Assembly: GCA_000690595.2 (NCBI GenBank)
Contig: JHUT02000004.1
Coordinates: 62,001-126,000 of the forward strand
Direction: 5' to 3'
Length of the DNA stretch: 64,000 nucleotides
Source: Natrinema mahii
GTDB lineage: Archaea; Halobacteriota; Halobacteria; Halobacteriales; Natrialbaceae
Each line of letters starts with the position of its first letter. The first letter of the stretch is position 1. This document shows positions 53,780 through 62,175 of this stretch, piece by piece. Under the pieces are notes generated by a model that was not told the DNA's origin, did not search any database, and saw nothing but the letters and a program-made list of their open reading frames with translations. The position numbers were made by a program, and so were the translations under genes.

Positions 53780-54784
53780 TCAGGCCTCTCGGCCCAGTTC
53801 GGCCAACAGCCCCGAGACGTGAAGCCGATCGCTGGTCCCCTCGTGCATCTCGAAGTCGACGTCGGCCGCCAGCCGGTGGATCTCGGCGAGTTGCTCGCCC
53901 TGGTACCGCTTGCGCGCGACCGCCAGGATCGCCTCGAGGACCTCGTTGCCGTCCAACCCCTCGTCGACGAGCAGGTCGTCCAGCGTCGACCGGGCGTCGG
54001 TAAAGTCGCCGGCCTCGGCGTCGTCGAGCATGGACTCGATCTCGTCCTCGAGGCCGACCTCGCCGAGGGTCTCGTAGGCCGCGCTCATCGTGAGTTCGTC
54101 CGCGTCCTCGACGGTCGTCTGCGCTGCGAGAATTGCCTGTCGGAGGTTGCCGTCGGCGTAGCCCGCGACGAACTCGAGGCCGTCCGCGTCGTAGTCGACC
54201 CCCTCGCGCTCGACGATGCGCTCGAGAACGGTGACGATCTCCTCGCTGGTCGGCGAGGGGAAGGAGACGGGGAAACACCGCGAGCGAATCGGCGGGATGA
54301 GTTTGGTGGGCTGGCGGGTGGCGACGATGAACTGGGTCGTCCGGTGGTGTTGTTCCATGATCCGGCGCAGGGCCTGCTGGAAGTCCTCGCGGACGTCCTC
54401 GGCGTTGTCCAGCAGGATCGTCGTGTAGCCGCCCGAGACGGGCGCGTAGCTCGCGGACTCCTTGAGAACGTGGTTGATCATGTCCCGTTTCGACATCGAC
54501 GAGCGGCCGACGAGGAAGTGTTCGAACCGCGGATCGTTCGTGATCTCGGTCTTGGTCCGGCCGAAGAAGTCGGCGACGTTGATCTCGACGAAGTCGTTAT
54601 CGGGATCCTCGTGAGCCTCACGGGCGAGTGCGCGCGCCGCTGCCGTCTTCCCGCTCCCGGGCGGGCCCTGCAGGAGGAGGTTGATCGGCTCCTCGACGGC
54701 CCGCTCTAAGTACTCGCGGGCGTCGTCCTGTGGCAACTCGGCCAGCTCCGGGGCGTGGGTTTCGGTCCACAGCGGCGCGTCCAT
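53780..54784 (-). CDS. rfcC: Replication factor C small-subunit paralogue
   Basis: A 334-residue clamp-loader AAA+ protein. Walker A is intact (LLLQGPPGSGKTAAARAL near 35), the RFC segment FGRTKTEITNDPRFEHF is present, and SRC-type IRSRCFPVSF follows near 165. The Walker B reads TTILLDNAED where active subunits have a D-E-A-D; the catalytic Glu is Asn. It therefore resembles the third haloarchaeal RFC subunit, likely a structural or regulatory member that loads PCNA (pcn, 24811) with other RFC proteins encoded elsewhere. Confidence 0.88.
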   Translation of the reverse strand: MDAPLWTETHAPELAELPQDDAREYLERAVEEPINLLLQGPPGSGKTAAARALAREAHEDPDNDFVEINVADFFGRTKTEITNDPRFEHFLVGRSSMSKRDMINHVLKESASYAPVSGGYTTILLDNAEDVREDFQQALRRIMEQHHRTTQFIVATRQPTKLIPPIRSRCFPVSFPSPTSEEIVTVLERIVEREGVDYDADGLEFVAGYADGNLRQAILAAQTTVEDADELTMSAAYETLGEVGLEDEIESMLDDAEAGDFTDARSTLDDLLVDEGLDGNEVLEAILAVARKRYQGEQLAEIHRLAADVDFEMHEGTSDRLHVSGLLAELGREA

Positions 54785-54848
54785 CGCCAGCCGATAGGGG
54801 ACAGGCGGGTAAGAATCGGTCGGTTAGGCGGCGGCCGGGCCGGGTCGG

Positions 54849-55967
54849 CTACCCGCCGTCGGACTCGTTTCCGCCGCCGTCGTCGGCACCGTCCCCCGCG
54901 TCCGCGATCGTGAACGTCGTTTCGACCGGCTCGCCGTCGAACTCGATCGGCGATGCCGCGTCGGTATCGCCCGACGAGCCCGCGTAGAGGGCGGCCGTCA
55001 GTTCGTCGTCCTCGTCGATCGACGCGTCGTCGGCGAGATCGACCGTCACGTTCTCGTGTTCGCCGGGCTCGAGTTCGTCACTGGTCCCGAGAACCGTCCC
55101 GTTGCCCTCGACGGCGACGAATCCGGTCTCGGGGGTCGCCGCCGAGACCGTCACGCGCTCGTCGCTTGCGTTCTCGACCGCGACGCTCGGGTCCGTATGG
55201 AACTCGAGGTCGATCGTCGAGACCGCGCCGTCGGCGTCGGTGTAGATCCCGATCGTCCGCTCGCCCGGCGGCGCGCCGCTCGTATCGGTCTCGAAGGTGA
55301 CGGTTCGGGACTCGCCACCCTCGAGTTCCAGGATCTGCCGTTCGAAGACCGCGCCGTCGATGCGGACTTCGACCGGCTGTTGGGTCTGGAACTCGGTCGG
55401 GTTACGGATCGTCGCGTTCACCCGGATCGTCTCGTTGGTCGTCGCGGTCGCGGGGGCGTCGATCGACTCGACGGCGAACGAATCGTCCAGCGCATCCGCC
55501 TCGCCGGTCGTCACCGTCGCGGTGTCGCTGACCGGGAACCCGGCCTCGAGGTAGGGGCGGTCCTCCTCGCCGTCGGTCTCGTCGTAGGCGTAGCCCTCCT
55601 GGTCCGCGGTGTCTCGGTGGACCGTCGCCGTCAGCTGGCCGACGAGTTCGCGGGTCGCGTCGTCGGCGCGTTCGACGGAGACATCCTCGTGAGTGCCGGC
55701 CTCGAGCCGATCCGAGACCGCGAGCGGCTCGTCGCCGCCGTCGGTGACGACGACGTAGCCGCCCTCCGAGAGCGAGACCTCCTGGATCGTGACCGCGGTG
55801 CCGTTGCCCTGTTGATCCTCGAACGTGATCGACGCCTCGGGGTCCTCTTCGACGCCGAAGATAGCGGGGGCCTGCCCGACCACGATCCCGGCGGCGAGGA
55901 CGATCGCGATCGCGAGCAAGATTGCGCCGATCCGCTTTACCGTGCCGAACGTCAGTTGCGGGCTCAT
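54849..55967 (-). CDS. Membrane-anchored surface protein with DUF7282-like domains
   Basis: A 372-residue protein with an uncleaved signal-anchor (about 10-32: IGAILLAIAIVLAAGIVVG) and a long extracellular beta-rich part. Two similar blocks occur (about 43-130: ASITFEDQQGNGTAVTIQEVSLSEGGYVVV; about 255-345: VAVENASDERVTVSAATPETGFVAVEGNGTVLG) with EAGTHEDVSVERADD and EPGEHENVTVDLADD, the DUF7282 pattern. A CARDB-like unit (about 160-250) lies between. It is probably a cell-envelope protein; no enzymatic motif. Confidence 0.7.
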   Translation of the reverse strand: MSPQLTFGTVKRIGAILLAIAIVLAAGIVVGQAPAIFGVEEDPEASITFEDQQGNGTAVTIQEVSLSEGGYVVVTDGGDEPLAVSDRLEAGTHEDVSVERADDATRELVGQLTATVHRDTADQEGYAYDETDGEEDRPYLEAGFPVSDTATVTTGEADALDDSFAVESIDAPATATTNETIRVNATIRNPTEFQTQQPVEVRIDGAVFERQILELEGGESRTVTFETDTSGAPPGERTIGIYTDADGAVSTIDLEFHTDPSVAVENASDERVTVSAATPETGFVAVEGNGTVLGTSDELEPGEHENVTVDLADDASIDEDDELTAALYAGSSGDTDAASPIEFDGEPVETTFTIADAGDGADDGGGNESDGG

Positions 55968-56246
55968 CTGGGGGTCGTCGTCTCCCCTTTGGGGCCGACG
56001 GTGGTAAAACGCGTCGTCCGTTCGCAGGACGGCGAACCGGTTCGAATCGGTTTCTCCGAATAGTCACTGCTTACCACAGTTCGTGAGGCCCGTCGGCGAC
56101 GCGTCCGTTCCGGCGGCGACTCGAGGCTCGACCGGCACGCGCCCCGGCCACGGTGTTTGTCACCGCTTACCACTTCCCGGTGTGGTCGAACGCTGCCCTC
56201 GAGCGATCCGAAGGCGGTTTAGTCGCGGCCCGCGGAGCCTTGGGCG

Positions 56247-57185
56247 ATGCCACTGCGCGTGACGTTTCTGGGGACGGCCGGGGCGATCCCGACGACCGAC
56301 CGGAATCCGAGCAGCGTCTTCGTCGCCCGCGAGGGCGAGGAGCTGCTGTTCGACGCCGGCGAGGGGACACAGCGCCAGATGATGCGCTTCGGTACGGGGT
56401 TTTCCGTCTCGCAGCTGTTCGTCACGCACTGTCACGGCGATCACGTCCTCGGGATTCCGGGGCTGCTCCAGACGATGGCGTTCAACGACCGTGAGGAGCC
56501 GCTGGCGATCCACACCCCCCACGGGACGCGCCGGCAGATCAAGGGCCTGATCAACGCCCTCGGAAACCGCCCCTCGTTTCCCGTGCGGATCAACGAAGTC
56601 GGGGACGGCGACGTCGCCTACCGCGGCGAGGAGTACGAGGTCCGGGCGTTCGAGACCGACCACGACACCCGGTCGGTCGGCTACGCGCTCGTCGAGGACG
56701 ACCGCAAGGGCCGGTTCGACCGCGAGCGCGCCGAGGAACTCGGCGTCCCCGTCGGCCCGAAGTTCTCACGACTCCACGAGGGCGAGTCGGTCGAACTCGA
56801 GGACGGCACCGTCGTCGATCCCGAACAGGTCGTCGGTGACTCCCGCCCCGGTCGGTCGATCGTCTACACCGGCGACACCCGCCCGACCGAGGCGACGATC
56901 GGCGTCGCCGCGGATCCCGATCTGCTGATCCACGACGCCACCTTCGCCGACGACCGGGCCGACCGCGCCGCCAGCACTGCTCACTCGACGGCCCGACAGG
57001 CAGCCGAAATCGCGAACCGGGCCGGGGCCGACCGCCTGGCGCTCTTGCACCTGTCCTCGCGCTATGCCGGCCACACCGACGACCACGAGGGGCAGGCCCG
57101 CGAGGTCTTCGCCGGCGATCCCGACGCCGTGTTCGTCCCCGACGACGGCGATTCCCTCGAGATTACGTATCCCGACAGCGAGTGA
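56247..57185 (+). CDS. rnz: Ribonuclease Z (tRNA 3' endonuclease)
   Basis: A 312-residue tRNase Z that trims tRNA 3' ends before CCA. The metal site is clear: FVTHCHGDHVLGIPGLLQTM near 62, GSxxP-like GTAGAIPTTDRNPSS near 10, YTGDTRPTEATI near 210, and H in LLHLSSRYAG near 275. The length fits the short RNase Z form. The ATG at 56247 begins MPLRVTFLGTAGAI, the standard family start. Confidence 0.95.
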   Translation: MPLRVTFLGTAGAIPTTDRNPSSVFVAREGEELLFDAGEGTQRQMMRFGTGFSVSQLFVTHCHGDHVLGIPGLLQTMAFNDREEPLAIHTPHGTRRQIKGLINALGNRPSFPVRINEVGDGDVAYRGEEYEVRAFETDHDTRSVGYALVEDDRKGRFDRERAEELGVPVGPKFSRLHEGESVELEDGTVVDPEQVVGDSRPGRSIVYTGDTRPTEATIGVAADPDLLIHDATFADDRADRAASTAHSTARQAAEIANRAGADRLALLHLSSRYAGHTDDHEGQAREVFAGDPDAVFVPDDGDSLEITYPDSE

Positions 57186-57242
57186 GACGACGTCCTGCGA
57201 ACCCGCGTCGGATTTATAGCCGCCTCGTCCCTACGACCCCCT

Positions 57243-59219
57243 GTGAGTACCCGAACGAGTGCGCTCGATGCAGTCGTCTTCGGTGTCGACATCCAGAGCG
57301 GTGACGTACGCGGCGACGCGCCATCGTACGCACTGGCCGTCTACGACGGTGACGACGTCAGCCGGGACGTCGTCACCCACCGGAAACTCCGGCGACTGAT
57401 CGACGACGAGGAGCCGGCGATCGTCGCGACCGACAACATGTACGAGCTGGCTGCCGACAAGGACCAGCTCATCCACTTCCTGGGCTCGCTACCGGCCGAC
57501 ACCATGCTCGTTCAGGTGACGGGTGCCGAGCAACCCGAACCCCTCTCGAGGGTCGCGAAACGCCACGGCGTCCCCTACGGGAAAGACCCCATGCAAGAGG
57601 CCGAGGCCGCGGCCCGACTGGCCGCCCACAACGTCGGCCACGAGGTGTCCGCCTTCACCGATACGACGGAGGTCAAGGTCGCTCGGGGCCGCTCGACCGG
57701 CAGCGGCGGCTGGAGCGAGGACCGCTACACCCGCCGCATCCACGGCTCGGTCAGGAAGCGGGCCCGCGAGGTCGAGGCCGACCTCGAGGACGCGACCCTC
57801 GCCTACGAGCGCGAGGTCCGGGAGGCCTACGGGGGCTTCGCCAACGCCATCTTCACCGTCGAAGCGCGACCGCAGGACATCCCCGTCTCGCGCAACCGCT
57901 CGGGCGACGTCCGCGTCGAGATCGAACGGGAACGACGGGACGGCATCGAATTCCGCCCGCTCGCGAAACGGCGCGATCACGTCGTCGTGGGGATCGACCC
58001 CGGGACGACGACCGCCGTCGCCATCGTCTCCCTCGAGGGCGAGGTGTTGGACGTCTGGAGTTCCCGCACCAGCGACACCGCCGACGTGATCGAGTGGATC
58101 GTCGAGCGCGGCCGACCGATCATCGTCGCCGCGGACGTGACCCCGATACCCGAGACCGTCGAGAAGTTCCGCCGGAGCTTCGACGCCGCCGGCTGGACGC
58201 CCGACAGCGATCTGCCGATCGACGAGAAACAGCACCGCACGCGCGACCACCCCTACGACGACGACCACCAGCGCGACGCGATGGCCGCCGCCCTCTACGC
58301 CATCGACGACCACGCGGATCAGTTTGACCGGATCGCCGACAAGCTCCCGCCGGGGATCGACCGCGGGAAGGTCACCGCCCGCGTCGTCGCCGGCGAGGAG
58401 AGCGTCGAGGCCGTCCTGACGGACCTGCGTGACGACGACGGCGGCGAGGACGACGAGGCCACCGAACACGAACCCCGCGAACTCACCGCGGAAGAACAGC
58501 GGATCAAGGACCTCGAGCGACAGGTCGACCGGCTGCAGTCACACGTCGAGACCCTCGAGGGCCGCATCGAGGATCGGGACGACCGCATCGACGAACTCGA
58601 GTCCGAACTCTCGCTGGCCCGGCGCGAGGAACGCACGCAGGTCCGCAAGGACCGCGAGGTGAACCGTCTGGAACGGAAGGCGAACCGTCTGGAACGCGAG
58701 CGCGACGAGGCCCGGGAGACGGTCGAGGACCTCGAGGGAAAAGTCGAGCGCATGAAGGCCCTCTGGAAGCTCGACCACTCGAACTTCAGCGACGTCTCCG
58801 CGGAGAAGGAGGGGCTGGTCCCGGTCAAGGTCGTCGAGAAGTTCACCAAGGGCGCGATCCGCGAGGCCGACGAGCAGTACGGGATCGCCAGCGGCGACGT
58901 GGTGTACATCCGGGACGCGAGCGGCGCGGGTCGCTCGACGGCCCAGCTCATGGCGGAGTTCGACCCCCGCGTGATCCTCAAAGAGGGCGGCCTCTCGGAA
59001 ATCGCCGACGAGATCCTCTTCGAGGCCGAGGTTCCGGTCGGCCCCGCCGACGACGTGGCGATGCAGGAAGTCGACGAACTCGCCGTCGCCCGCGAGGACG
59101 ACGTCGAGGCCGTCATCGACGACTGGCACGACCGGGCCCGCGAGCGACGGAAACAGCGCAAGGCCTCGATGGTCGACCAACTCATCAGCGAACACCGGGC
59201 CGGCGACAACGAGGTCTGA
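57243..59219 (+). CDS. DUF460 protein (RNase H-like fold plus coiled coil)
   Basis: A 658-residue archaeal DUF460 family protein. The N-terminal domain (1-110) reads VVFGVDIQSGDVRGDAPSYALAVYDGD. A second RuvC/YqgF-like domain starts at VVVGIDPGTTTAVAIVSLEG near 245 and ends with the acidic D-H-x-R-D-A-M-A block (HQRDAMAAALYAIDD near 345). Residues 415-510 form a long coiled coil (QVDRLQSHVETLEGRIEDRDDR). The C-terminal domain (about 520-658) is novel. The family is almost confined to archaea and has unproven nucleic-acid function. GTG start. It follows rnz by 57 bp on the same strand. Confidence 0.85.
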   Translation: MSTRTSALDAVVFGVDIQSGDVRGDAPSYALAVYDGDDVSRDVVTHRKLRRLIDDEEPAIVATDNMYELAADKDQLIHFLGSLPADTMLVQVTGAEQPEPLSRVAKRHGVPYGKDPMQEAEAAARLAAHNVGHEVSAFTDTTEVKVARGRSTGSGGWSEDRYTRRIHGSVRKRAREVEADLEDATLAYEREVREAYGGFANAIFTVEARPQDIPVSRNRSGDVRVEIERERRDGIEFRPLAKRRDHVVVGIDPGTTTAVAIVSLEGEVLDVWSSRTSDTADVIEWIVERGRPIIVAADVTPIPETVEKFRRSFDAAGWTPDSDLPIDEKQHRTRDHPYDDDHQRDAMAAALYAIDDHADQFDRIADKLPPGIDRGKVTARVVAGEESVEAVLTDLRDDDGGEDDEATEHEPRELTAEEQRIKDLERQVDRLQSHVETLEGRIEDRDDRIDELESELSLARREERTQVRKDREVNRLERKANRLERERDEARETVEDLEGKVERMKALWKLDHSNFSDVSAEKEGLVPVKVVEKFTKGAIREADEQYGIASGDVVYIRDASGAGRSTAQLMAEFDPRVILKEGGLSEIADEILFEAEVPVGPADDVAMQEVDELAVAREDDVEAVIDDWHDRARERRKQRKASMVDQLISEHRAGDNEV

Positions 59220-59225
59220 TCGAGA

Positions 59226-59480
59226 TCAGTCGGCCGATTCGGTCGGCGACAGCACCTGCGGCACCTCCTCGAGGTCGACCTCCTCGCCGAGGTCGTCGGT
59301 GTCGTCGATCGGGCCGTTGACAAACAGCGCGTGCCCGATGAAGGCGATCGCGACGATCCCGAGGCCGAGGATCGCCAGCGGTGCGGGCACCGGCGTCGCG
59401 TAGCCGACGACGGCACCGGTCCCGAGACTCGCCGCGATGGCGATCAACACGAGGTCGTAGTAGTGAAGCGTCGGTCCCAT
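59226..59480 (-). CDS. Two-helix membrane protein
   Basis: An 84-residue protein with membrane segments at about 7-27 (YYDLVLIAIAASLGTGAVVGY) and 32-54 (PLAILGLGIVAIAFIGHALFV) followed by an acidic tail. Unknown function, conserved style in haloarchaea. Convergent with the DUF460 gene. Confidence 0.65.
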   Translation of the reverse strand: MGPTLHYYDLVLIAIAASLGTGAVVGYATPVPAPLAILGLGIVAIAFIGHALFVNGPIDDTDDLGEEVDLEEVPQVLSPTESAD

Positions 59481-59537
59481 ACCGGAACCGACGGGACGCA
59501 GACGCAAAACGCTTGAGCCGATCCGGGGGCGCTGCCG

Positions 59538-59717
59538 TCAGAACATGCCGAAGTTCTGGAGCATGCCGGAGATCAGGGATTTGACGACGAGTCCGAGTCC
59601 GGCCAGTACCAGCGCCATCCCGACGGCGACGATCCAGTTCGCGTACGCGATGAGGCCGATCCCCGCGAGCAAGAGGACGATACCGACGAGACCGAGCGCG
59701 CCGAGATTACGGAGCAT
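59538..59717 (-). CDS. Two-helix membrane protein (DUF7470-like)
   Basis: A 59-residue protein with two transmembrane helices (GALGLVGIVLLLAGIGLIAY and IVAVGMALVLAGLGLVVKS) and a short amphipathic end LISGMLQNFGMF. Start MLRNLGALG. Function unknown. Same strand as the preceding small membrane gene, 57 bp apart, so they may be cotranscribed. Confidence 0.65.
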   Translation of the reverse strand: MLRNLGALGLVGIVLLLAGIGLIAYANWIVAVGMALVLAGLGLVVKSLISGMLQNFGMF

Positions 59718-59852
59718 ACGCTGGGTTGCAGAGCCGAGCGAAATAAGCGGCGTGGTTTCGGGGACCGGTCGATCGGGCGCGACCGCGACGGCTAGCGATT
59801 CCGTTCGCGCAATCAGTAAAGGGTTAAACCCCTCGACCGCCAACCTGCGGCC

Positions 59853-60143
59853 ATGAGCGACGACGGCGAGGGCGGTCGGAAGAACCTCCGGATGCCCGAG
59901 GACGACGAGGTCTTCGCGACCGTCACGAACATGCTCGGGGCGAATCGAGTCAAGGTACGCTGTGCCGACGGCACCGAACGCACCGCACGGATTCCCGGGA
60001 AGATGCAAAAGCGCATCTGGATCCGCGAGGACGACGTCGTGCTGGTCGAACCCTGGGACTGGCAGGACGAGAAGGCCGACATCACCTGGCGCTACGAGAA
60101 GAGCGAGGCCGACCAGCTCCGCGAGGAAGGCCATATTCAGTAA
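59853..60143 (+). CDS. eif1A: Translation initiation factor aIF1A
   Basis: A 96-residue OB-fold factor that helps scan and select the start codon with aIF1 and aIF2. The core is standard: [30 protein letters not shown] and [25 protein letters not shown] ttaaac in a GGGTT-A-AACCC palindrome 30 bp upstream serves as TATA. It is followed by a structured repeat. Confidence 0.95.
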   Translation: MSDDGEGGRKNLRMPEDDEVFATVTNMLGANRVKVRCADGTERTARIPGKMQKRIWIREDDVVLVEPWDWQDEKADITWRYEKSEADQLREEGHIQ

Positions 60144-60151
60144 GAACGAAG

Positions 60152-60190
60152 TTTTGCGCTGCGGGCCGCCTTCGGCGGCCCTCGGCAAAA
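60152..60190 (+). repeat. Covarying nested-hairpin repeat, copy A
   Basis: Outer arms TTTTGC (60152-60157) and GCAAAA (60185-60190) enclose an inner stem GGGCCGCC-TTC-GGCGGCCC. The same layout occurs at 61949-61986 with different inner bases that still pair perfectly, i.e. compensatory change. Similarity continues another 25 bp (AAAAGC(A/G)CTCCTC). Directly downstream of eif1A, so it could also end its transcript. Confidence 0.7.
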
Positions 60191-60477
60191 ATTCGATTAA
60201 AAGCGCTCCTCCTTCCTCTCCGTTCGCGCTGCTCACTCCGAGTCAGTCGTCGGCCCGCGAGCGCCTTCGGCGTTCGCGGTGAACGGCGTCGCTCGGGTTC
60301 TTCGAACCGCTCGCTCGCCGACGATACGCGTGAGATAGGTCAACCATCCGAAACCAGTCTGTTCTCCGGTTTTCAGTGGTGGTGTTCTAAAATCTTCCAG
60401 TCGCAGCATCGCTCGCGCCGATACCGTTCGAGGCTGCGACCCATCACAAGTCCTGACTATCATCGGACACAGAAGAC

Positions 60478-60486
60478 TTATTTTAC
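60478..60486 (+). promoter_or_regulatory. TATA box of the subtilase gene
   Basis: CTTATTTTA is centred 25 bp before the ATG at 60507, predicting a leaderless mRNA. Confidence 0.5.
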
Positions 60487-60506
60487 CGTTGTACATCGAC
60501 CCGCGC

Positions 60507-61850
60507 ATGCAATGCAGCCGGCGGCAGGTACTCGGCGGTATCGGTGCCGGCGCTGCGGCCGGGTTGCTCGGCGTCCCCGCGTCGGCCGCGGAGTCCGAAC
60601 CCGACACCGAGCGGGTGTTCGTCCACCCCAAAACGGGACTGCTCGACGGGCTCGGCGACTTCTTTGGGCTCATCGAGGCCGTCGGCGGGACGACGCTGCT
60701 CGAGTACGACAACTTCGAGTTCGTGGTCGCGAGGGTTCCCACGACCGGGCTAGACGAACTGCGTGGCGACGACCGCGTGGCGTTCGTCGAAGACGACGAC
60801 GAGACCGGGATTCCCGGGGACTGGTCGCCGACCCTGCCGGACCTGCTGGACCCGCCGGACGGCGCCGACTGTGCCACCCATCCCGACCAGCGACCGTCCT
60901 GGGGGCTGGAACGCATCGGTGCCGACGGCGTCGAGCAGAACGGAGCGGGCGTCGACGTCGGGATCCTCGATACGGGGATCCAGTCGGCCCACTGTAGTCT
61001 GTCGGTCGCCGACGGGCGGAACGTCACCGGCGACGGACCGCCCGGCGACTACGAGGACCGCCACGGCCACGGGACCCACGTCGCCGGGATCGTCGGCGCG
61101 CTGGACAACGGCCGCGGCGTCGTCGGCGTCGCCCCCGACGTGAACCTGCACGCGGTGAAGGTACTCGACGACGACGGTGCCGGCCGCTACAGCCAACTGA
61201 TCGCCGGAATCGACTGGTGTCTGTCGAACGACGTCGAACTGATCTCGATGAGCCTCGGCGGCGACGCCGAGAGCGCCTCGCTGAGTCGGGCCATCGACAA
61301 AGCGCACTCGGCGGGACACCTCCTGCTCTGTGCGGCCGGCAACGAGGGCACCGACGGGGGCGACTCCTGTGACGCGGCGACGATGACCTATCCGGCGACC
61401 CACGAGAACGTCGTCGCGGTCACCGCGATGAACGAGGACGAGACGTTGGCGTCCTACAGCAGCGTCGGGTCGGCCGTCGACCTGCTGGCCCCGGGAACGG
61501 AGATCAACTCGACGACCGTCGACAACCGGTACGCGCAGGCGAGCGGGACGAGTATGGCCTGCCCGTTCGTCACCGGCGTCGCGGCGCTCGTCTGGGAGAG
61601 ACGCGATGAAAACGGGCCGGGACCGAACGATCCAGTCCGGGAGATCCTCGGCGGGACGGCCGAGACGGTCCTCGGAACGTGTGCGGAAGGCGACGGGCTC
61701 GTCAACGCCCGGGCGGCGGTCGGCGACGAACGCGCGACCGAGGGTGCCACCTGGAACGACGGCGTCGTCGCCGGACTGCGGTCGCTTCTCGAGCGGGTCG
61801 TCGATCTGATCGCCGACTTCTTCGAGTGGCTCCGGGGACTGTTCTCGTAG
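60507..61850 (+). CDS. Tat-exported subtilisin-like serine protease
   Basis: A 447-residue S8 peptidase (halolysin-like). A twin-arginine signal (CSRRQVLGGIGAGAAAG) implies folded export. A propeptide-like segment (about 32-110) precedes the catalytic domain: Asp in VDVGILDTGIQ near 153, His in DRHGHGTHVAGIVG near 190, oxyanion Asn in LLCAAGNEG near 277 and Ser in SGTSMACPFVTGVAAL near 350, in subtilase order. A short helical tail (residues 415-447) ends in WLRGLFS. The shorter ATG was chosen because it gives a clean RR signal. Confidence 0.93.
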   Translation: MQCSRRQVLGGIGAGAAAGLLGVPASAAESEPDTERVFVHPKTGLLDGLGDFFGLIEAVGGTTLLEYDNFEFVVARVPTTGLDELRGDDRVAFVEDDDETGIPGDWSPTLPDLLDPPDGADCATHPDQRPSWGLERIGADGVEQNGAGVDVGILDTGIQSAHCSLSVADGRNVTGDGPPGDYEDRHGHGTHVAGIVGALDNGRGVVGVAPDVNLHAVKVLDDDGAGRYSQLIAGIDWCLSNDVELISMSLGGDAESASLSRAIDKAHSAGHLLLCAAGNEGTDGGDSCDAATMTYPATHENVVAVTAMNEDETLASYSSVGSAVDLLAPGTEINSTTVDNRYAQASGTSMACPFVTGVAALVWERRDENGPGPNDPVREILGGTAETVLGTCAEGDGLVNARAAVGDERATEGATWNDGVVAGLRSLLERVVDLIADFFEWLRGLFS

Positions 61851-61869
61851 CCGCGGCGACGACCGACCC

Positions 61870-61938
61870 TAGAGCCCGGCGACGTCCTCGATCGCGTCGG
61901 TCAGCTCTTTGATCGACTCGAGGTCGTGTTCGCCCACG
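61870..61938 (-). pseudogene. Duplicated 3' end of the aminotransferase gene
   Basis: 61873-61936 is an exact 64-bp copy of 62180-62243. It encodes the last 22 codons of the neighbouring aminotransferase (GEHDLESIKELTDAIEDVAGL) in the same frame, with its own stop TAG at 61870-61872. Beyond 61937 the match ends. It is a stranded gene tail, not an expressed gene. Confidence 0.85.
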
Positions 61939-61948
61939 GAGACCCACC

Positions 61949-61986
61949 TTTTGCGCTACGGGCTGGCATAGCCAGCCTCGGCAAAA
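61949..61986 (+). repeat. Covarying nested-hairpin repeat, copy B
   Basis: Arms TTTTGC (61949-61954) and GCAAAA (61981-61986) enclose GGCTGGC-ATA-GCCAGCC. Relative to copy A every changed stem base is matched on the other side. The 190 bp that follow are rich in further short hairpins (gcggcttcgccgc; ggcgcgttgcgcc). Confidence 0.7.
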
Positions 61987-62175
61987 GCTGGACCAAAAGC
62001 ACTCCTCACTCCCTCAGCTCGCGGCTTCGCCGCTCGCCATGTCGTGGCGCGTTGCGCCACGCTCCGGTCGTTCGTCGGCCCGCTCGCTCACTGGCTCACG
62101 GCTATCGCCGTTCGCCTATTCGCGGCGCGTCGCGCCGCGAAACCGTTCGTTCGCGGTGACTCCCTATGGGGCCCC

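Larger units (their letters stand above)
60144..60506. other. 363-bp intergenic region with structured repeat
   Basis: Its left half holds copy A of the covarying hairpin repeat (60152-60190 and the downstream 120 bp). The right end carries the subtilase TATA box. The middle has no coding signal. Confidence 0.5.
61851..62175. other. 325-bp region between subtilase and aminotransferase
   Basis: It contains the duplicated aminotransferase tail (61870-61938), structured repeat copy B and a run of GC-rich hairpins up to 62165. The spacing between the two 64-bp copies is 307 bp. No intact gene. Confidence 0.6.
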
